Shown here in pieces: positions 36,798 through 46,135 of a DNA stretch of 64,000 nt (positions are counted from its first letter, which is position 1; every line of letters starts with the position of its first letter). The stretch spans positions 62,001-126,000 of the forward strand of contig JAEPQH010000002.1 of the NCBI GenBank assembly GCA_017640605.1, given 5' to 3'. A program made the translations under genes and the position numbers. The notes under the pieces were generated by a model. That model was not told where the DNA came from and searched no databases. It was given only the letters and a program-made list of their open reading frames with translations. Source of the DNA: Balneolaceae bacterium. GTDB lineage: Bacteria; Bacteroidota; Rhodothermia; Balneolales; Balneolaceae.

Positions 36798-38087
36798 TTA
36801 ATCTTTGCCGAGTAAACGATACATAGCTTTTTTGTAATCCTCTACTCCCGGCTGGTTGAATGGATTCACACCTAAGCTATAAACAAATACCCCAGTTGCT
36901 AACTCAAAGAAATAGATTAACGCACCTAAATTCTCTTCGTTTAAAGCTTCTATTGTTAAGTTTATGATAGGAACATTCCCGTCCTGATGCGCCTCGGTAG
37001 TACCTAATCTTGCCTTTGTATTGATATCATGGAAGGTCTTCCCTGCCAGATAATTCAATTTATCATCATCCCCTTCAAGCGTTTCAACTTCAATCGAAGA
37101 AAACGAATTCTCTACGATCAAAAAGGTTTCCATCAGGCTACGTTTACCCTGTTGTATAAACTGTCCAAGACTGTGCAAATCAGTTGAAAAAGATGCCACT
37201 GTTGGGAAAATACCTTTTCCTTCTTTTCCTTCACTTTCGCCCATTAATTGCTGAATCCAGCCACCGAAGGAAGCTAACTCCGGTTCGAAGCAGGAAATAA
37301 CGTCGATGGTTTTTCCCGCTTTGTGTAGAGCATTTCTGAGTGAAGTATACTCAATGATGTCTTCGATATCTTCTTCATACCTGTTATATGCTGAAACTGC
37401 ACCATAATACAATGCTTTAATATCAATACCTGCAACAGCTATCGGGATCAATCCAACAGGTGTTAGTACAGAAAACCTACCGCCGATATCATTCGGGATT
37501 ACAAATTTCTTATATCCTTTAGCATCAATAAGTTGATTTAGAATCCCACCTTCATCGCTAGTTGTACAAATAATGTGATTGGCAGCTTCATCACCATACA
37601 TACTTTCGAGTGTACTTCGTATAGCTCTGAAGGAGAGTGCTGTCTCAAGTGTGGAGCCGGATTTCGAAATCACATTCACATATACTTTTTTCTGTCCACC
37701 ATCAGCTTTAGGCGCTTTTATGTGTTGCAGTAATTCTTCTAGATACTTCCCTCCCATGTGATGACCGGCATACAATATCTCTGGGCCTTTAGAGGAAAAG
37801 TGAGGTTTTAGCGCATCAATAATTGCTTTTGCACCCAAATAACTCCCACCAATTCCACATACGATAAATATATCCGCATCCGATCTGATCGAAGTTGCCA
37901 GTGATTCAATTTCTTCAAGAATGGCATCGTTAGGATTAGCTAAAATATCTCTCCAACCTAACCATTCTGAACCTGGTCCTGATTTTTCACTTAATTGCTT
38001 GTAGCCCTGGCTTACTTTTCCATGAGCCGAAATGTATTCTTCGTCTGAGATGAAGGATCTTGCAATCCTTACGTCACATTTAATCAT
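36798..38087 (-). CDS. pgi: Glucose-6-phosphate isomerase
   Basis: This is 429 residues, the shorter Bacillus-like form rather than the ~550-residue enterobacterial form. Signatures include VISKSGSTLETALSFRAI (sugar-phosphate loop), GGRFSVLTPVGLIPIAV and WIQQLMGESEGKEGKG with its active-site Glu. It interconverts glucose 6-phosphate and fructose 6-phosphate. It follows pfkA by 2 bp, so the two glycolytic steps are co-transcribed. Confidence 0.96.
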   Translation of the reverse strand: MIKCDVRIARSFISDEEYISAHGKVSQGYKQLSEKSGPGSEWLGWRDILANPNDAILEEIESLATSIRSDADIFIVCGIGGSYLGAKAIIDALKPHFSSKGPEILYAGHHMGGKYLEELLQHIKAPKADGGQKKVYVNVISKSGSTLETALSFRAIRSTLESMYGDEAANHIICTTSDEGGILNQLIDAKGYKKFVIPNDIGGRFSVLTPVGLIPIAVAGIDIKALYYGAVSAYNRYEEDIEDIIEYTSLRNALHKAGKTIDVISCFEPELASFGGWIQQLMGESEGKEGKGIFPTVASFSTDLHSLGQFIQQGKRSLMETFLIVENSFSSIEVETLEGDDDKLNYLAGKTFHDINTKARLGTTEAHQDGNVPIINLTIEALNEENLGALIYFFELATGVFVYSLGVNPFNQPGVEDYKKAMYRLLGKD

Positions 38088-38089
38088 AA

Positions 38090-39079
38090 TTACCTAAGAA
38101 GTTTTGCGAGTTGTACCAGAGTGTAATCCAAGTTCTTTTTCTTGGAAACAGCCACTCTCATTGGGGTTATTTTTAGTGCATTGTTTACGATTCCCACCAT
38201 TATCTCGCTATGTCCTTCCAGTAAAACTTTAACTGCAGAAGCTCCAAGTCTACTTGCCAATACCCGATCTCGTGCCGATGGCGAACCACCACGTTGGGTG
38301 TGCCCAAGAATACAAACACGAACATCGTATTGAGCAAAATCACCTTTTATATTTTCAGCGAGTTTTAATGCTCCGCCGGTTTCATCGCCTTCGGCTACAA
38401 CCACCAAGCTACTGCGCTTTTGCTCTTTTAACATGTTTTTGAGCAAGGTTTTAACCTCACCGATATTTGTGAGCTCTTCTGGTAATAATGCGATTTCGGC
38501 ACCACCTGCTATCGAGGTTTCGAGTGCGATAAATCCCGCATCTCTACCCATCACTTCTACTAGAAACATGCGTTCGTGAGCATCGGCAGTATCGCGAATT
38601 TTATCAATCGCTTCGGTTGCGGTGTTTAGTGCAGTATCATATCCAATGGTTTCATCGGTACCAATAATATCATTGTCGATGGTGGCTGGAATTCCAACCA
38701 CATTGATACCGTGTTCTTTACTTAGAATATTACCACCGGTAAACGTACCGTCGCCACCTATTACAACTAGTGCGTCGATTCCTTTTTCTTTTAGATTCTT
38801 TGCCGCTTTAGCACGTCCTTCTTCGGTTCGAAATTCTTCCGAGCGAGCAGATTTAAGAATAGTACCACCACGTTGTATAATATTGGAAACATCGTGGGTA
38901 TGGAATTCCTTAAAATCTCCATCTATTAAACCTTGGTAACCACGATAAACGGCGTATACTGTAATTGAATTTGCTGCGGCACTTCGAACTACTGCGCGAA
39001 CAGCTGCGTTCATGCCGGGAGAGTCACCTCCACTTGTTAAGACTGCAATTGATTTTACTTCAGTAACTGGGTCAAGCAT
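38090..39079 (-). CDS. pfkA: ATP-dependent 6-phosphofructokinase
   Basis: This is 329 residues. LTSGGDSPGMNAAVRAVV binds ATP, VVIGGDGTFTGGNIL keeps the Gly of ATP-dependent enzymes (PPi enzymes carry Asp there), and GIPATIDNDIIGTDETIGYD holds the catalytic Asp residues. EVMGRDAGFIAL binds the sugar phosphate. It commits fructose 6-phosphate to glycolysis. It is the first gene of the pfkA-pgi-kinase transcript and diverges from the prenyl synthase gene. Confidence 0.96.
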   Translation of the reverse strand: MLDPVTEVKSIAVLTSGGDSPGMNAAVRAVVRSAAANSITVYAVYRGYQGLIDGDFKEFHTHDVSNIIQRGGTILKSARSEEFRTEEGRAKAAKNLKEKGIDALVVIGGDGTFTGGNILSKEHGINVVGIPATIDNDIIGTDETIGYDTALNTATEAIDKIRDTADAHERMFLVEVMGRDAGFIALETSIAGGAEIALLPEELTNIGEVKTLLKNMLKEQKRSSLVVVAEGDETGGALKLAENIKGDFAQYDVRVCILGHTQRGGSPSARDRVLASRLGASAVKVLLEGHSEIMVGIVNNALKITPMRVAVSKKKNLDYTLVQLAKLLR

Positions 39080-39197
39080 AATTAAATACTTATTTATGAT
39101 AATGAGTGAGAAAAACGCTTTAATTTTTTGTTAGCATTATTGACTAACTTAAAGCATCCAAGTTTAAGAAAATTTGAACACAATTAATGATCGATTA

Positions 39198-40217
39198 ATG
39201 ATCGATAATGCAATACTAGAAAGAATTAATTCGGAAACGGTTTCCAGGAAATCACTTCAAGAGATAACCGAACCGGTAAAGGCTCATCTGGAAGAGTTTC
39301 GTGGTTTTTTTAAAGAAACCATTAAAACCGATGTGTTCTTATTGGATAAAATTTTACAGTACTTAAGTAAACAAAAAGGAAAAGAAGTACGACCAACTCT
39401 GGTGTTTATGTCGGCCAATTTGTTCGGCAATATCAATCAAAAAAGTCATGTTGCAGCCACGATGATTGAATTACTTCATACTGCAACGCTTATACATGAC
39501 GATGTAGTAGATGAAGCAAACTCGCGGCGTGGCTTTGTAAGTATCAATAAAATCTGGAAAAATAAAGCCGGTGTTCTATTAGGTGATTTTCTACTCGCAA
39601 AAGGATTGCAGGTTGCCTTGCAACATCAAGAGTATAGAATGCTGGAAATTCAATCGAAGGCAGTCCAAAAAATGAGTGAGGGCGAACTCCGGCAGTTAAA
39701 AACCGCTGGGTTGTTCAATATGACGGAAGAGCGCTATTTCCAGATCATATCAGAAAAAACAGCCAGTCTGATTTCTACTTGCTGTGAAGTAGGAGCTGTT
39801 TCATCCACCGATAATGTTGAGCACCAACAGATTATGCGTGATGTTGGTATGTGCGTTGGAATTGCCTTTCAAATTCGCGACGATCTCTTTGACTATGGTA
39901 AATATGACATCGGCAAACCCAAGCGAAATGATATTCAGGAGCGCAAAGTAACCCTCCCTTTGATTAAAGCGATTGAACACGCGGAAAAGAAAGAAGGCGT
40001 GAAAATTCGAGCTTTGATGAAAAAGCGCAAGAAACGCTCGAAAGACGTAGATAGAATTGTGGATTTTGTACACGCGAATGGTGGAATGGACTACGCTAAA
40101 AAAACCATGTATCAATATGCCAATCAGGCGATTGAAAAATTGGAACTACTTCCTCCCTCTCCACACACTTCAGACTTCGTTGATCTCATTCACTTCATCA
40201 TCACCAGAAAGAAATAG
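39198..40217 (+). CDS. Polyprenyl diphosphate synthase (trans-isoprenyl type)
   Basis: This is 339 residues from the ATG at 39198; the frame extends eight codons to a TTG at 39174, so the start is uncertain. Both aspartate-rich motifs are present: TATLIHDDVVDEANSRRG (first DDxxD) and FQIRDDLFDYGKYDIG (second). KGKEVRPTLVFMSA supplies the pyrophosphate-binding basic residues. It makes a long prenyl diphosphate, probably for the menaquinone side chain. The residues before the first DDxxD motif, which set chain length, are small, consistent with a long product. It abuts lpxH directly. Confidence 0.93.
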   Translation: MIDNAILERINSETVSRKSLQEITEPVKAHLEEFRGFFKETIKTDVFLLDKILQYLSKQKGKEVRPTLVFMSANLFGNINQKSHVAATMIELLHTATLIHDDVVDEANSRRGFVSINKIWKNKAGVLLGDFLLAKGLQVALQHQEYRMLEIQSKAVQKMSEGELRQLKTAGLFNMTEERYFQIISEKTASLISTCCEVGAVSSTDNVEHQQIMRDVGMCVGIAFQIRDDLFDYGKYDIGKPKRNDIQERKVTLPLIKAIEHAEKKEGVKIRALMKKRKKRSKDVDRIVDFVHANGGMDYAKKTMYQYANQAIEKLELLPPSPHTSDFVDLIHFIITRKK

Positions 40218-40994
40218 GTGGCAAACGAGCATTTATTTATATCAGATGCTCATTTAGGAGCGCATCCACCGAAACAAGAACAACAGGTGCAGCAATCATT
40301 AATTAAATTGATTGAATATGCCACACGCCAAAAGGCAAAGTTGTACATACTAGGTGATCTTTTTGATTATTGGATGGAATTCCCCAACTCTGAAATCCGA
40401 CCTCGCATTGGTGATGAAGTTTTAACTGCATTTGGCACCTATCATAAGTTGGTTGGTGCTAGTTTATTTATTACCGGTAATCACGATAACTGGACGCTTG
40501 GATATTTTGATTCACTCGGTTTTGACGTTGAACCCAATTTTCGGTTAATATCTATTTTTGATAGACAGATTCATCTTATGCATGGGGATGGGCTCTGGAA
40601 ACCTGATAATTCGCTTAAGCGTCCGTTTATGCACCGAATATTGCGCTCAAACTCATTTCTATCGGTGTACCGTAACATATTGCCAAATAAAATTGCACTT
40701 TCTTTAATGCAAAGCTTTTCGAATACAACTCGAAAAATTGATCGTAGAGATCCGGCACCATTAAATGAAAATGCAAAATTAATTCTTGATCATACTAAAG
40801 CTGATATCGTACTTACCGGTCATGATCATATTCCTCGAGTGGAAACTTTTAATTCAGGATTGTATATAAATCTGGGTACCTTTTTCCATCATTGCACGTT
40901 AGTACGAGGGTTTGAGCACTCAATCGAGTTAGTACAATGGGATTCAGCATCAAGTACATTCACTTCATTTGAAAAATATCATCAACATTCATGA
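40218..40994 (+). CDS. lpxH: UDP-2,3-diacylglucosamine diphosphatase (LpxH-type)
   Basis: This is 258 residues from a GTG immediately after the previous stop. The metallophosphoesterase ligands are present in order: FISDAHLGAH, LGDLFDYWMEF, ITGNHDNWTLG, LMHGDGLW and LTGHDHIPRVE. LpxH cleaves UDP-diacylglucosamine to lipid X in lipid A synthesis at the inner face of the inner membrane. It therefore shows that the organism makes LPS. It lies between an isoprenoid gene and a penicillin-binding protein and overlaps the latter by 4 bp. LpxG-like or other calcineurin-type functions are less likely. Confidence 0.9.
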   Translation: MANEHLFISDAHLGAHPPKQEQQVQQSLIKLIEYATRQKAKLYILGDLFDYWMEFPNSEIRPRIGDEVLTAFGTYHKLVGASLFITGNHDNWTLGYFDSLGFDVEPNFRLISIFDRQIHLMHGDGLWKPDNSLKRPFMHRILRSNSFLSVYRNILPNKIALSLMQSFSNTTRKIDRRDPAPLNENAKLILDHTKADIVLTGHDHIPRVETFNSGLYINLGTFFHHCTLVRGFEHSIELVQWDSASSTFTSFEKYHQHS

Positions 40995-43348
40995 GTTCAT
41001 CTAAACGAGAACCTATCGATCAACACCGATATTTCAATGATCCGGAATATCGTAGCAAAATTCTTGCTGAGCGCAATAATGCAGAGTCTCCAGACAACAG
41101 AAATGATACCGGTTCGAAAAGCCCCCGCTCGGGGAATGATGTAACACGAGCCATTTTTAAATTTACAGGAATCTTTCTTCTCGTTTGTTTCTTGGGCGCT
41201 TCAGGATATATCTACTTTTTGTTTCAAGGATTACCAAGTATTGAACAGCTAGAAAATCCGGACACTGCAATTGCAACAGAAGTTCGCAGTAGAGACGGTG
41301 TTGTACTGGATAAATACTTTACTGAAAACAGAACCTGGGTTCGATACGATGATATTTCACCCCACGCCATTGATGCCCTCGTAGCTACCGAAGATCACCG
41401 ATTCTTCAATCATTGGGGTATGGATATGGTTAGAACACTTGCTATCCCCTATCACTTAATTCAAGGCAGGCGTCAGGGTGGTTCAACCATTAGCCAACAA
41501 CTTGCAAGAAACTTATATAAAGAAATCGGACAGGCATTTTCGGTTTCCCGAAAGTTTCGTGAAATGATCACTGCCGTTCAGATCGAAAAAAATTACACGA
41601 AGCGTGAAATCATCGAAATGTACTTAAATACGGTAGAGTACAGTAACAGCGCCTTTGGTATCGAAGCTGCTGCAAGAACTCACTTTAATAAACCAGCGGC
41701 GGAACTAAATGTAACCGAGGCCGCAACTTTAGTGGGAAGTGTGAATGCGGTGTATGCCTACAATCCAAGACTTTTTCCGGAGAAATCAAAACAACGACGC
41801 GATATTGTACTTACTCTGATGAATCGCCAAGGCTTTATTGATGCAAACACAATGCAGGCTTTGAAAAGCGAACCTATAAATTTAGACTACCAGCCACCAA
41901 GTAAAGCAGGAAGAGTTTCTCGTTATTTTGGTGAATATGTTCGCCAAAACGTGACCGAATGGGCCAAAGAAAACGGATATGATATTTATACAGATGGATT
42001 GGTGATTTACACAACCATCGATTCTCGATTGCAACGCCACGCAGAACGTGCCATGCGTACCAAACTTGATTCACTTCAAAAAATATTTGAACGTGAGTGG
42101 ACTTCCCGAGGAAGTGGCGTGTATATGGATAAGCTTTGGGAAGAATACCCAACTTTTAAAGATAGTTTCTTAGAAGATACCGACGAGTACAAAAATGGAT
42201 TCAAAAACTACAACACAAACATTCGAAAAGTAGTTTTGGATAGCTTAAAAGCCGATTCCATGTTTGTGGATTCGGTGATGAAATCACGAACTCGATTAGA
42301 AGCAGGCTTTGTTGCAGTTGATCCGACGAATGGAAATGTTTTAGCCTGGGTAGGTGGATCAAATTACGGAAACGTGCAATTTGATCATGTGTATCAATCG
42401 AGGCGGCAGGCTGGTTCTACTTTTAAACCTTTCGTATATGCCGTAGCCATTGATAATGGATATAAACCTTATCACAAATTTTCGAAATACCCCACTAAGT
42501 TCTACGATCGCAACGGAAATGTATGGGCGCCAAAGGATCAAACCGTGGGTTCTGGTCCAATTATGGTTTCACTTAGAGAAGCGCTGGCTCGTAGTATGAA
42601 TAATGTTACCGTACGCTTACTCCCCGAAATTGCCGGTGCTCCCGACACTAATGAATTATGGCGACTTGATCCCGCTGCTCGGAAGATTAAAGAAATGGCC
42701 TCCAATTTAGGTATCGATATGTCCAATTCTCCGGCCTATCCATCCATTGCGTTAGGAACAGCCGAAGTTTCGCTTCTTGAGATTACCAGTGCCTATACTA
42801 CTTTTGCAAATCAAGGTGTACATATCGATCCAATTGCAATAACCAGAATTGAAGATCGTGAAGGAAATGTATTGATAGAATATCATCCGGATTACCGACA
42901 AGAAGTAATCAGCCCGGAAACAGCCTATATAATGACTGATTTAATGCGTGGCGTTATTCGTGGCGGTGAAGGATATAATGGCACTGGTGTTCGATTGAGA
43001 AATGTATATGGTGTTCGGCAGGATATTGCAGGCAAAACCGGAACCACTCAAAATTCTGCAGATAACTGGTTCATTGCTATGACCCCACACATTGTGATGG
43101 GAGCCTGGGTTGGTGGCGAGGATCGTCGAATTCGTTTCCCAACCGATAACCCGAACAGTATTGGTCAAGGTGCCAGAACAGCCCTACCGATTGTTGGAGA
43201 ATTTATAAACATGGTAACTGCAGATCCCGACGCGTATTGGGGCTATGATTCGTTCACTCCTCCGCCCGGATTCATAATGCCCGAAGATCCGGAAGAAGCA
43301 CGGAATGAGATGCTGAGAGATAATGAACGAGGAAGAATTGGTTGGTAG
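40991..43348 (+). CDS. Class A penicillin-binding protein (PBP1A-like)
   Basis: This is 785 residues. A cytoplasmic N-terminus and one membrane helix (~52-74) precede a GT51 glycosyltransferase (ATEDHRFFNHWGMD with the catalytic Glu; GGSTISQQLARNLY; EMYLNTVEYSNSAFG). The transpeptidase follows with the Ser nucleophile in AGSTFKPFVYAVAI (~478), SMNN and AGKTGTTQNSADNWF (~681). A charged insertion of about 75-80 residues (roughly residues 350-430) separates the two catalytic halves. It polymerises and cross-links peptidoglycan. The ATG overlaps the lpxH stop (ATGA), so lipid A and cell-wall genes are coupled. Confidence 0.96.
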   Translation: MSSSKREPIDQHRYFNDPEYRSKILAERNNAESPDNRNDTGSKSPRSGNDVTRAIFKFTGIFLLVCFLGASGYIYFLFQGLPSIEQLENPDTAIATEVRSRDGVVLDKYFTENRTWVRYDDISPHAIDALVATEDHRFFNHWGMDMVRTLAIPYHLIQGRRQGGSTISQQLARNLYKEIGQAFSVSRKFREMITAVQIEKNYTKREIIEMYLNTVEYSNSAFGIEAAARTHFNKPAAELNVTEAATLVGSVNAVYAYNPRLFPEKSKQRRDIVLTLMNRQGFIDANTMQALKSEPINLDYQPPSKAGRVSRYFGEYVRQNVTEWAKENGYDIYTDGLVIYTTIDSRLQRHAERAMRTKLDSLQKIFEREWTSRGSGVYMDKLWEEYPTFKDSFLEDTDEYKNGFKNYNTNIRKVVLDSLKADSMFVDSVMKSRTRLEAGFVAVDPTNGNVLAWVGGSNYGNVQFDHVYQSRRQAGSTFKPFVYAVAIDNGYKPYHKFSKYPTKFYDRNGNVWAPKDQTVGSGPIMVSLREALARSMNNVTVRLLPEIAGAPDTNELWRLDPAARKIKEMASNLGIDMSNSPAYPSIALGTAEVSLLEITSAYTTFANQGVHIDPIAITRIEDREGNVLIEYHPDYRQEVISPETAYIMTDLMRGVIRGGEGYNGTGVRLRNVYGVRQDIAGKTGTTQNSADNWFIAMTPHIVMGAWVGGEDRRIRFPTDNPNSIGQGARTALPIVGEFINMVTADPDAYWGYDSFTPPPGFIMPEDPEEARNEMLRDNERGRIGW

Positions 43349-43373
43349 GAACTTTTTAAAAAAGTCGATCTAT

Positions 43374-43403
43374 AACGATCAAATTAATTAGAATTTGATC
43401 GTT
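43374..43403 (+). terminator. Perfect 12-bp hairpin after the PBP gene
   Basis: AACGATCAAATT (43374-43385) pairs perfectly with AATTTGATCGTT (43392-43403) around a 6-base loop. Only a short T-run follows, so it may be a terminator or an operator-like palindrome. The remaining bases to 43548 hold no gene I can support. Confidence 0.6.
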
Positions 43404-43548
43404 TTAAATGATTACAAATCGTTATTTATTGGGCTATTGAATACGTAAAGTCTCACGCGCAATTGATAAATATATTTTTCGATTTAAAGCATTTAAATAG
43501 TAAAATTCTCAACAACAAAAATTTAACCTAAACCTAAAAGGGTAACTT

Positions 43549-44151
43549 ATGAACAAGGGGAAATTCACCACTCCAAATACCTTATTAGTAGCACTAGCTT
43601 TGCTAGTAACTGTATCAGCAATCGGTTGCGGTTCATCCAATAAAATGACAAAAGCTGAAGCCGCCGCACAGCGTGAGATCGATAAAATGCCGGGTTGGTA
43701 TCTCAATCCACCCGAAGATAATGACGAATACCTATACGAGATTGCAGAAGTAACTATGAGCAGACGTAGTTCGGCCCGGCAATCGGCTATCATTCAAGGG
43801 CGTACTGCATTAAGTGCAAAATTGGGCGTTAAAGTAGAAGCGCTGCAAAAATTATTCGAAGAAGAAGTTACCAATGGTAACGAATCGGTTTATAGCGCTG
43901 CATTTACTGCTGCCAATCAAAATGTGATTTCACAAGATTTACGCGCTGCTTCGGTTGCAGAGCAGGCGTTTGTTCCAACTGCTAGCGGACAATACACCTC
44001 ATATGTACTAATGCGTTTACCCATTGGTGATGCAAGAGAGATAATTGACAATGCATTATCTCAGGATGAAGAGCTCTATATTCGCTTTAAAGAATCGAAA
44101 GCTTTTGAAGAATTGATGGAAAACTTAGAGCGACTAGGTTACGATCAATAG
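43549..44151 (+). CDS. LPP20-family lipoprotein
   Basis: This is 200 residues. A lipoprotein leader (LLVTVSAIGCGSS) with the lipobox AIGC precedes an LPP20-like domain. KMPGWYLNPPEDNDEYLYEI is followed by AEVTMSRRSSARQSAIIQGR and LSAKLGVKV, the typical aromatic stretch then Ala-rich helix then AxL pattern. AAGGG about 9 bases before the ATG may be the ribosome site. It is monocistronic, ended by a strong terminator. LPP20 relatives occur as surface lipoproteins and in flagellar outer-ring proteins, but the role here is unknown. Three more LPP20-like modules are encoded within the next 6 kb. Confidence 0.88.
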   Translation: MNKGKFTTPNTLLVALALLVTVSAIGCGSSNKMTKAEAAAQREIDKMPGWYLNPPEDNDEYLYEIAEVTMSRRSSARQSAIIQGRTALSAKLGVKVEALQKLFEEEVTNGNESVYSAAFTAANQNVISQDLRAASVAEQAFVPTASGQYTSYVLMRLPIGDAREIIDNALSQDEELYIRFKESKAFEELMENLERLGYDQ

Positions 44152-44168
44152 AACGGGTTGAGTTTTTA

Positions 44169-44202
44169 AACAGGAGCTACAATCGCTCCTGTTTTATTTT
44201 TT
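44169..44202 (+). terminator. Strong rho-independent terminator after the LPP20 gene
   Basis: AACAGGAGC pairs with GCTCCTGTT around a 7-base loop and is followed by a T-rich run to 44202. It separates the LPP20 gene from the PEGA operon, so that operon needs its own promoter in 44203-44302. Confidence 0.92.
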
Positions 44203-44302
44203 CTAATCCGTCTCTCAATTACATTAGTGTTGATTGATAATCGGCATAAGTAATAGGAATTATTCAAAACATCCACTTTTCGCCTATCCAAACAGTTACG
44301 CC

Positions 44303-46135
44303 ATGTTTAGGACTACTATTTTTTCGGGTTTACAATATCGTTTAGCATCCTGCTTTCTCGGCATTCTATTTATGTGTTCATGTACTATAAATGCTCAACA
44401 ATTGGATGATCTCGTAGTATCACCTATTGAAAACCCCTTATCAACCATTCCGGTATTTGTGGATTTTCCCGACGATGCTGCCATCATTATTACCTCTTCC
44501 CTAACCAACTTACGATTTGATTCGAATGTAGAAATCATCGCAGATCGTAGTGAGCCGGCAAGTGGTGAGTATCGCCTGATTATCCCACCATTCCGACAAA
44601 CTATTGCCGTTTATGCTGATAATTACAAGCAATTACGTTTTACGGTTCCGGTTTCTGAGGCTCGACAGGTTTTATTTTACTCGATTGAGCCCAAAGAAGA
44701 AGACGTAAATGTTGTACCTACTTTTTTTGCTGTTAGTCCTGCACAGGCCATGGATGCCACAGTTTTTATTGACGATCAGGTGGTTGATATAAACCGAGCG
44801 GTTAATCTTGAGGAAGGAACACATCAACTACGCATCGAAAAAACCGGTTATCGCACTATTACGGAAGAAATTATTATCTCGGCAGATCAGAATATCCGCA
44901 AATATGAGATGGAGCCCATGCAAACGCAATTAGTTACGGTCACTTCATCTCCCGAAAATGCCCGCATCGAAATAAATGATGTGGAGCGCGGATCAACCGA
45001 TTATCAGGGATTTCTATTTCCGGGCAATTATTTTATTCGGGTAGCAAAGAACGGTTATAAAACGATACAACAATCTATCGAAGTGGTTGATGGTGACACC
45101 AATGCATTTCACTTTGAATTGGAGGAATATGGGGGCGACTTGATGCTTACTCTCTCTCCTTCAAATGCTAGAGTTACGTTAAATGATCAACCTGTTGATT
45201 TAACCAATGGTTGGGCTAAAGTTCATCCGGGCACATATAATATGGTGGTTGCGGCTACAGGATATGAAACATATTCTGAGCCGATTGTTGTGCTAGAAAA
45301 TGAAGTTATAGAACGCAATATTTCGCTTCGAAAACTAGTGGGAACGCTTCAACAAACCATTCGACCAATTTTTGCGACGGTTACATTACTCGATGAAAAT
45401 GGAGTGTTGGTGGATGAATGGCAGGGTGCAAATCGAATAAATGATTTGCCCGTTGGCACCTACACCATCGAAGCGGTTGCCAGCGATTACAAACGATATC
45501 GGCGAACCATCACTATCAGAGAAGGTGAAATCGAAGAGCATGACATACGCTTAGAGTTACTCAATCCTGTTGCGCTGAGCGAGGATACCGCTTTGGAAGA
45601 ATCCTCTACCGGAAATGAGCGCAATGATGTTTATCGCGAAGATCGTGGTGGTTTTTTCAATTATCCCGATTTTGAAGGCATGTATCTTCACTACAACCTC
45701 TTTGAGCCCAATACAAATGCATTTGCTTCGAATGTAGAGGAAGGTGTGGGATTTGGAATTGGCTTTTATAAACATCGAGGCATCATAACTACAAGTTTTG
45801 ATTTAGTTTATAATCGATATCAATTTGTTAATTCTGAATTGTTACCGGAAGAAATCAGATCCTATAACGTTTCCACTTCTTTGGTTCCAACGCTCTCTTT
45901 CGGTCCTGTATTGATTGGCTACGGCGTAGGATTAGATTTTACTCAATACGAAGAACCTGCCAGCCAATCTTTCGATTACACCTACGATGCATTCACAGCA
46001 TTTCAAATCACCTTTAAGCCAAAAAGTTGGGGACTTGGATTTATGATTGATAATCGAAAAAGTTGGGATATTGGCTTTGCTGAGGAGTATCGCGAATGGG
46101 CACAGCTTAAATACAGTATTGTTTTGGAGATTTAA
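44303..46135 (+). CDS. PEGA-repeat outer-membrane protein with C-terminal barrel-like domain
   Basis: The ATG at 44303 gives 610 residues; upstream codons to 44234 lie ahead of the leader. The leader (LGILFMCSCTINAQQ) could be cut by signal peptidase I after NAQ, or by signal peptidase II at Cys. Then come four or five PEGA-like modules of ~70-80 residues. Examples are VTSSPENARIEINDVERGST with PGNYFIRVAKNGYK, TLSPSNARVTLNDQPVDL with HPGTYNMVVAATGYE, and DLPVGTYTIEAVASDYKRY. The last ~170 residues are beta-barrel-like (VGFGIGFYKHRGIITTSFDL; WAQLKYSIVLEI). PEGA domains resemble pilus-adhesin or S-layer associated folds. It begins an operon of secreted proteins. Confidence 0.82.
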   Translation: MFRTTIFSGLQYRLASCFLGILFMCSCTINAQQLDDLVVSPIENPLSTIPVFVDFPDDAAIIITSSLTNLRFDSNVEIIADRSEPASGEYRLIIPPFRQTIAVYADNYKQLRFTVPVSEARQVLFYSIEPKEEDVNVVPTFFAVSPAQAMDATVFIDDQVVDINRAVNLEEGTHQLRIEKTGYRTITEEIIISADQNIRKYEMEPMQTQLVTVTSSPENARIEINDVERGSTDYQGFLFPGNYFIRVAKNGYKTIQQSIEVVDGDTNAFHFELEEYGGDLMLTLSPSNARVTLNDQPVDLTNGWAKVHPGTYNMVVAATGYETYSEPIVVLENEVIERNISLRKLVGTLQQTIRPIFATVTLLDENGVLVDEWQGANRINDLPVGTYTIEAVASDYKRYRRTITIREGEIEEHDIRLELLNPVALSEDTALEESSTGNERNDVYREDRGGFFNYPDFEGMYLHYNLFEPNTNAFASNVEEGVGFGIGFYKHRGIITTSFDLVYNRYQFVNSELLPEEIRSYNVSTSLVPTLSFGPVLIGYGVGLDFTQYEEPASQSFDYTYDAFTAFQITFKPKSWGLGFMIDNRKSWDIGFAEEYREWAQLKYSIVLEI

